This document shows positions 6,922 through 10,246 of a stretch of DNA of 10,246 bases, in pieces; position 1 is the first letter of the stretch, and each line of letters starts with the position of its first letter. Source of the DNA: a bacterium (GTDB lineage Bacteria > SM23-81 > DAOVCL01); contig JAOZPP010000090.1 in assembly GCA_029932675.1 (NCBI GenBank), forward strand, positions 1 through 10,246, written 5' to 3'. The position numbers were made by a program, and so were the translations under genes. A model generated the notes under the pieces. The model saw only the letters and a program-made list of their open reading frames with translations. It was not told where the DNA came from and made no database searches.

Positions 6922-8332
6922 GAGGACTGTTCTTTTGGTTAAAATCCTCCTTCTACTTGGCTCCTGCTTACAGGCGCAGGAAAGGCTAGTTACAAAGCAG
7001 GTAGAGGGGATTGAGTATATCTCCGTCCAGGAATTGGCCAAGTTTACTGGAGCAAAGCTCTTTTTTGAGCCCTATCTCCAGAAGCTGATCCTTAAACATG
7101 GTGAGCACCGACTGAGGCTTACCCCCCTGAGCAGGGTGGTGGTGGCCGACGGTCAGGCTCTGAATATGCCTTATCCAGTGAGGTGGATAAGGGGGCAAGT
7201 ATGGGTTCCGGTGAAATACATACTTCCCGCCCTTTCCATCTTTACTGGAGAGGAGTTAGCTTGGGATCCATCCCATTCAGCCTTTCTCCACCCTCCCCCT
7301 TCGGTTAACATATCAAGTATAGATATAAAGCCTAAGGAGAATGGCACCTTGGTTATCCTTCACCTGACCAGGCCATTGAAGTATGAGGTCGGCCAGGGAA
7401 AGGACGACGAAATCAGTCTGCTCATCCTTGGGGGCAAACCCTGGCAGAAGGGGATGGCCTCCATCCTACCGCAGGGGGTAATAAAGGAGATAAGGTCATC
7501 CCTCCAGGATACCACCTGTCGGATCACCTTTAAGCTGAACCGAGCGAATGTCAAGTATAAATCATACTATAAGTCAAACCCTCCCCGGATTATCCTCTCC
7601 CTTTGGGAGAAGGGGTCAATGGAGCTTCCGGGGGAGGAGAATCCCCTGGACGTGGTGGTCATCGACCCTGGACATGGGGGGAGAGACCCTGGAGCCATTG
7701 GGCCCACCGGACTTAAGGAAAAAGATGTGGTATTAAAGATTGCCCTCAGGTTGAAGGAGCTTTTGAGGACGAGGTTAAAGTTAAAGGTGATTCTCACCAG
7801 GGAGAAAGATGAGTTTCTCTCTCTCTCCCGTCGGACCCAGATCGCCAATGAGAACAACGCAGACCTCTTTATAAGTATCCATGCTAATGCCAGCCGAAAG
7901 AGGAAGGTGAAAGGTTTTGAGGTATTCTTCCTGGATTATGCCAAGAATGATGATGCGCGGGCTATAGCAGCCGCTGAAAACTCGGCGGTGAGGTTTGAAA
8001 GCCCTTTGCCCTCGCCTCAGGAGTTGAGTGACCTTGATTTTATCCTCCTTGATATGCTCCAGAACGAATACCATAAGGAATCGAGCGAGCTTGCCGAGAT
8101 AATGGTGGACAAGTTGTTATCCAAGCTGGGGATGAGGGGTAGGGGGGTAGATCAGGCCGGATTCTATGTCCTTAATGGTGCGTTTATGCCTGCCGTCCTG
8201 GTAGAGGTGGCCTTCATCTCCAACCCAGAGGATGAGAGGCTTCTGAAACAAACCTGGTTCCAGAAGAAGGTTGCTGAGGCTTTATACGAGGGCATAAAGG
8301 AGTTCAAGGAGAGGTATAGAGGGAGAGGTTGA
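6914..8332 (+). CDS. N-acetylmuramoyl-L-alanine amidase (AMIN + Amidase_3)
   Basis: This is a zinc amidase that cuts the bond between MurNAc and the first alanine of the peptidoglycan stem, acting outside the cytoplasmic membrane, often in daughter-cell separation (AmiC type). The 472 residues comprise an N-terminal signal (basic MIRR, then a hydrophobic run to about 18), a copper-amine-oxidase-N-like stalk domain (about 25-125), an AMIN targeting domain (about 130-232) and Amidase_3 (about 245-466). The zinc and catalytic residues are all visible: H254 in DPGHGG, E269 in GLKEKD, H323 in SIHAN and E431 in VEVAFISN, so the enzyme should be active. Cleavage could follow LQA (residue 21), or the LGSC at 15-18 could act as a relaxed lipobox, making it a lipoprotein. 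The start lies inside the end of smpB, and its stop overlaps the murI start; all three are likely one transcript. Confidence 0.94.
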   Translation: MIRRTVLLVKILLLLGSCLQAQERLVTKQVEGIEYISVQELAKFTGAKLFFEPYLQKLILKHGEHRLRLTPLSRVVVADGQALNMPYPVRWIRGQVWVPVKYILPALSIFTGEELAWDPSHSAFLHPPPSVNISSIDIKPKENGTLVILHLTRPLKYEVGQGKDDEISLLILGGKPWQKGMASILPQGVIKEIRSSLQDTTCRITFKLNRANVKYKSYYKSNPPRIILSLWEKGSMELPGEENPLDVVVIDPGHGGRDPGAIGPTGLKEKDVVLKIALRLKELLRTRLKLKVILTREKDEFLSLSRRTQIANENNADLFISIHANASRKRKVKGFEVFFLDYAKNDDARAIAAAENSAVRFESPLPSPQELSDLDFILLDMLQNEYHKESSELAEIMVDKLLSKLGMRGRGVDQAGFYVLNGAFMPAVLVEVAFISNPEDERLLKQTWFQKKVAEALYEGIKEFKERYRGRG

Positions 8333-9156
8333 GCTTGAGCAAAAATGACCCCATAGGTATATTCGACTCCGGGGTGGGAGGACTTACAGTGGCCTCTGAG
8401 GTGATGAAGAGGCTTCCTGGGGAGGATATAATCTACTTTGGAGACACGGGGAGGTATCCTTATGGTTCCCGTTCTCCGGAGATAGTAAGGAAGTTTGCTT
8501 TACAAAATGTGGGATTTCTCTCCCGTTTGGGGGTAAAGTCAATAGTAGTTGCCTGTAATACTGCCTCATCGGTGGCTCTGGATGTGCTAAGGGAGAAGTT
8601 TCCCCTTCCTATAATGGGGGTGGTAGAGCCGGGGGCAAGGGCCGCGGTAGAGGCGACGAAAAATGGAATCTTAGGGGTTGTCGGGACCAGGGCCACCATC
8701 AAAAGTGGCTCCTACAACCAAGCCATCAAAAGGCTGGACCCTAAGCTCAGGGTAATTGCCAAGCCCTGTCCCCTATTTGTGGCCTTAGCCGAGGAGGGAT
8801 GGACTAAAGGGGAAGTAGCTAAACTCATCGCCCAAGAGTATCTTCATTCCCTCAAACAAGAAGGGGTAGACACATTGGTCTTGGGATGCACCCACTACCC
8901 GCTTCTTAGGGCAGTAATCGGAGAGGTTATGGGTAGGGGGGTAGGGCTGATTGACTCCGCGGAGGAGACATCAAAGGAGCTAAAGGAGCTTTTGAAAAAG
9001 GAGAACCTTTTGAACCCGCGGAAGGAAGGAGGAGAGTACCGCTTTTTGGTTACCGACAATCCTGAGGCCTTTTTGCGGGTGGGAAGAGGCTTTTTAAAGG
9101 GTAAGATCACTAAGGTAGAGTTGGTAGAGATAGAGAGGTTAAAAGGAGAGGGGTAA
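8329..9156 (+). CDS. murI: glutamate racemase
   Basis: MurI interconverts L- and D-glutamate in the cytoplasm without cofactor, supplying D-Glu for peptidoglycan (used by MurD). The 275 residues match the family length. Visible are IFDSGVGGLTV near the N terminus, YFGDTGRYPYG, the first catalytic cysteine C76 in ACNTAS and the second, C187, with adjacent H189 in GCTHYP, so both proton-transfer residues are present. The frame opens at TTG 8329, overlapping the amidase stop as TTGA. A second TTG at 8335 lies six bases after GGGAGAGG and has the better ribosome binding spacing, so the true protein may be two residues shorter. Its position directly after an amidase groups peptidoglycan making and breaking in one operon. 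Confidence 0.96.
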   Translation: MSLSKNDPIGIFDSGVGGLTVASEVMKRLPGEDIIYFGDTGRYPYGSRSPEIVRKFALQNVGFLSRLGVKSIVVACNTASSVALDVLREKFPLPIMGVVEPGARAAVEATKNGILGVVGTRATIKSGSYNQAIKRLDPKLRVIAKPCPLFVALAEEGWTKGEVAKLIAQEYLHSLKQEGVDTLVLGCTHYPLLRAVIGEVMGRGVGLIDSAEETSKELKELLKKENLLNPRKEGGEYRFLVTDNPEAFLRVGRGFLKGKITKVELVEIERLKGEG

Positions 9157-9305
9157 GAGGTAAAGCTGGCGAGTGGGAATTAATCCGAATCAATTATTAA
9201 TGCCGTGAGTTTAGCGTTTAAACCCATATTGAAAAGGCGAGACGGCTTCGACCAGGTATTAGTGGAGGGGCTTGTCCGTTTTAATCAACCACAATCAATA
9301 GAGAG
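9157..9305 (+). other. gap between murI and rdgB
   Basis: These 149 bases contain no gene I can recognise and no clear terminator. An 8-base palindrome GTTTAAAC is present. A CATATT (9225-9230) could be a -10 element but has no -35 partner, so whether rdgB belongs to the smpB-amidase-murI transcript is undecided. Confidence 0.4.
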
Positions 9306-9941
9306 GTGAAAAGGGGTTCCCTAAAAGAGAGGCTTAAGCTTCTTCTAGCCACCAAGAATGAGGACAAGCTTAGAGAGTTGAGGTTGTTGCTCTCCGGGCT
9401 GCACTTAGAGCTGATCACCTTTAAGGATGTCCCTTCTTATCCTCAGGTGGAGGAAACTGGAAGCACGACCAGGGATAACGCCTTGCAGAAGGCCAGGGTT
9501 TTACATAAAAGGACTGGTTATCTTAGCCTGGCAGATGATACTGCTTTGGAGATAGACGCGCTTGATGGGGCGCCCGGGGTAAGGGCGTCCCGGTTCGCCG
9601 GGCCAAAGGCCTCTTATGAGGAGAATAGGAGGAAAGTATTAGAGCTTTTGAAGGGAGTTCCATTAGAAGGGAGGAAGGCAAGATTCATCTGCTCCATTGC
9701 CTTGATAGGAGACGGGGTAGAGGAGGTGGTGGAGGGAAGGGTAGAGGGAGTAATAACCTCAAGGGAGAGGGAAGGGAGAAGGTTTGGTTATGATCCCATC
9801 TTTCTTGTCCCCAGTTATGGAAAAACATTTTCCCAGATGGATGAGGAACTAAAGAATAGGATAAGCCACCGGGGGAAGGCCCTTCGCTTGATTCTGCCCA
9901 TACTAAAGGAATTGATCCTTGACAAAGAGCGTTCAGGCTGA
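9306..9941 (+). CDS. rdgB: XTP/dITP diphosphatase (RdgB/HAM1 family)
   Basis: The enzyme hydrolyses non-canonical purine triphosphates (ITP, dITP, XTP) to monophosphates, keeping deaminated purines out of DNA and RNA. The 211 residues show the nucleotide-binding LLATKNEDKLREL (13-25, with TKNxxK), YLSLADDTALEIDALDGAPG (72-91) holding the acidic metal-binding site, SRFAGP, GYDPIF (161-166) and the C-terminal KNRISHRGKAL. ADDTALE differs from the common ADDSGLE but keeps the acids. The start is GTG 9306; an in-frame stop lies just upstream and no other usual start codon precedes the ATKN motif, although the ribosome binding site is poor (GAGAG directly abutting). Against the usual short N terminus there is an extension of about nine residues. 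The 3' end overlaps the promoter of the downstream RNA. Confidence 0.95.
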   Translation: MKRGSLKERLKLLLATKNEDKLRELRLLLSGLHLELITFKDVPSYPQVEETGSTTRDNALQKARVLHKRTGYLSLADDTALEIDALDGAPGVRASRFAGPKASYEENRRKVLELLKGVPLEGRKARFICSIALIGDGVEEVVEGRVEGVITSREREGRRFGYDPIFLVPSYGKTFSQMDEELKNRISHRGKALRLILPILKELILDKERSG

Positions 9942-9947
9942 TATATT
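9919..9947 (+). promoter_or_regulatory. near-consensus promoter inside the rdgB 3' end
   Basis: A perfect -35 TTGACA (9919-9924) and the -10 TATATT (9942-9947) are separated by the optimal 17 bases, the best promoter in the window. It points away from rdgB into a region with no open reading frame, and the predicted start is near 9954. It must therefore drive a non-coding transcript, tRNA-Pro, or both. Confidence 0.78.
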
Positions 9948-9953
9948 GATGAT

Positions 9954-10116
9954 GGCTTAGAGGGGGTAGATTTTAGAGGACAGGCCATCTGCTTCTGCCC
10001 CAGGCGGGTCAAAGGGCATTACCCACTTTTCTACCCGGCTATAGCCTGGGTGCTTGGGGTTTAGCCCGTTGCGCGCACTGAAGTGCGTAGTAGGTTTTTA
10101 CGCAAGGCAGATTTTT
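9954..10116 (+). ncRNA. candidate structured small RNA, class unknown
   Basis: About 163 bases lie between a near-consensus promoter and a T-run, with no reading frame. ATCTGC plus TT (9987-9994) closes on A-G-GCAGAT (10105-10112), followed by TTTTT (10112-10116). Inside, GGGC (10014-10017)/GCCC (10064-10067), ACCC (10021-10024)/GGGT (10057-10060) and an apical hairpin ACCCGGCTA (10033-10041)/TAGCC-T-GGGT (10042-10051) form a long rod. On the 3' side CGCAC (10074-10078)/GTGCG (10083-10087) has a TGAA loop and can be enclosed by TTGCG (10069-10073)/CGCAA (10101-10105). A 5' hairpin GGCTT (9954-9958)/AGGCC (9982-9986) is possible. A closing stem, wide bubble with a 3'-strand hairpin and apical rod recall 6S RNA, and the length fits, but I recognise no conserved 6S sequence. 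SRP RNA, tmRNA and RNase P RNA do not match. Confidence 0.55.
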
Positions 10117-10169
10117 AGATAGAGGTTTAGGCTAAATTTTGTCTTCAGAGCTTATGGTTTGAGGGAAAA

Positions 10170-10245
10170 CGGGGCGTAGCGCAGTCCGGTTTAGCGCACC
10201 TGCTTTGGGAGCAGGGGGTCGGAGGTTCAAATCCTCTCGCCCCGA
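10170..10245 (+). tRNA. tRNA-Pro, anticodon TGG
   Basis: The acceptor stem CGGGGCG (10170-10176) pairs with CGCCCCG (10238-10244), with discriminator A at 10245. The D stem GCGC/GCGC, the anticodon stem CCTGC/GCAGG with loop TTTGGGA (anticodon TGG, Pro) and the T arm with TTCAAAT are complete. The next base is C and the window then ends, so an encoded CCA cannot be judged. No good -35/-10 pair lies directly upstream; it may be transcribed from 9919-9947 by readthrough of the small RNA. Confidence 0.96.
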
Positions 10246-10246
10246 C

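Noticed and set aside
9272-9300. TTGTCC-17-TCAATA as a promoter giving leaderless rdgB mRNA
   Set aside because: The -10 matches consensus at only two positions and lacks the essential A2 and T6.
9954-10116. SRP RNA, tmRNA or RNase P RNA
   Set aside because: Their hallmark conserved segments (such as the SRP GGAAG apical motif or tRNA-like tmRNA ends) are absent.

Overview
This is a bacterial chromosomal window of housekeeping type. It carries two tRNA genes, ribosomal protein S20, PurL, SmpB, glutamate racemase, RdgB, a cell-wall amidase, and two signalling proteins (a REC-PAS protein and a sigma-54 activator). Sigma-54 control, a periplasmic AMIN/Amidase_3 enzyme and D-glutamate synthesis point to a peptidoglycan-containing, probably diderm bacterium. 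The base composition is roughly balanced. Coding strands are purine-rich, Arg is mostly AGG/AGA, and the proteins are rich in Lys, Glu and Arg, which fits a thermophilic or moderately thermophilic lineage. A Desulfobacterota-like or related uncultured group is possible but is inference only. I see no insertion sequence, phage gene, CRISPR array or toxin-antitoxin module.

Layout. Bases 1-442 contain no convincing complete gene. The left edge may hold the first codons of a leftward gene, preceded by a strong ribosome binding site and a G-quadruplex-type tract. A promoter at 404-431 drives tRNA-Leu(CAA), probably followed by rpsT in the same transcript. A rightward gene (1007-2419) encodes a receiver-like domain plus three PAS domains with no output domain. 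It converges on a leftward operon, purL then an NtrC-family response regulator, in which the regulator starts inside the purL stop codon. purL is divergent from a rightward operon of smpB, amidase and murI, with tightly overlapping ends. After a 149-base gap comes rdgB, then a probable small structured RNA with its own near-consensus promoter, then tRNA-Pro(TGG) at the right edge.

How the parts fit. The rightward operon combines ribosome rescue (SmpB), peptidoglycan hydrolysis (amidase) and peptidoglycan precursor supply (MurI); RdgB cleans the nucleotide pool. The leftward operon couples a purine biosynthesis enzyme to a sigma-54 activator, which suggests but does not prove a link between nucleotide or nitrogen status and sigma-54 transcription. 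The convergent PAS protein could feed this regulator.

Most worth a second look: the 9954-10116 RNA candidate; the purL/sigma-54 activator coupling; the palindrome over the purL start site; the smpB promoter, which predicts an almost leaderless mRNA; and four independent promoters that all have the -10 hexamer TATATT.
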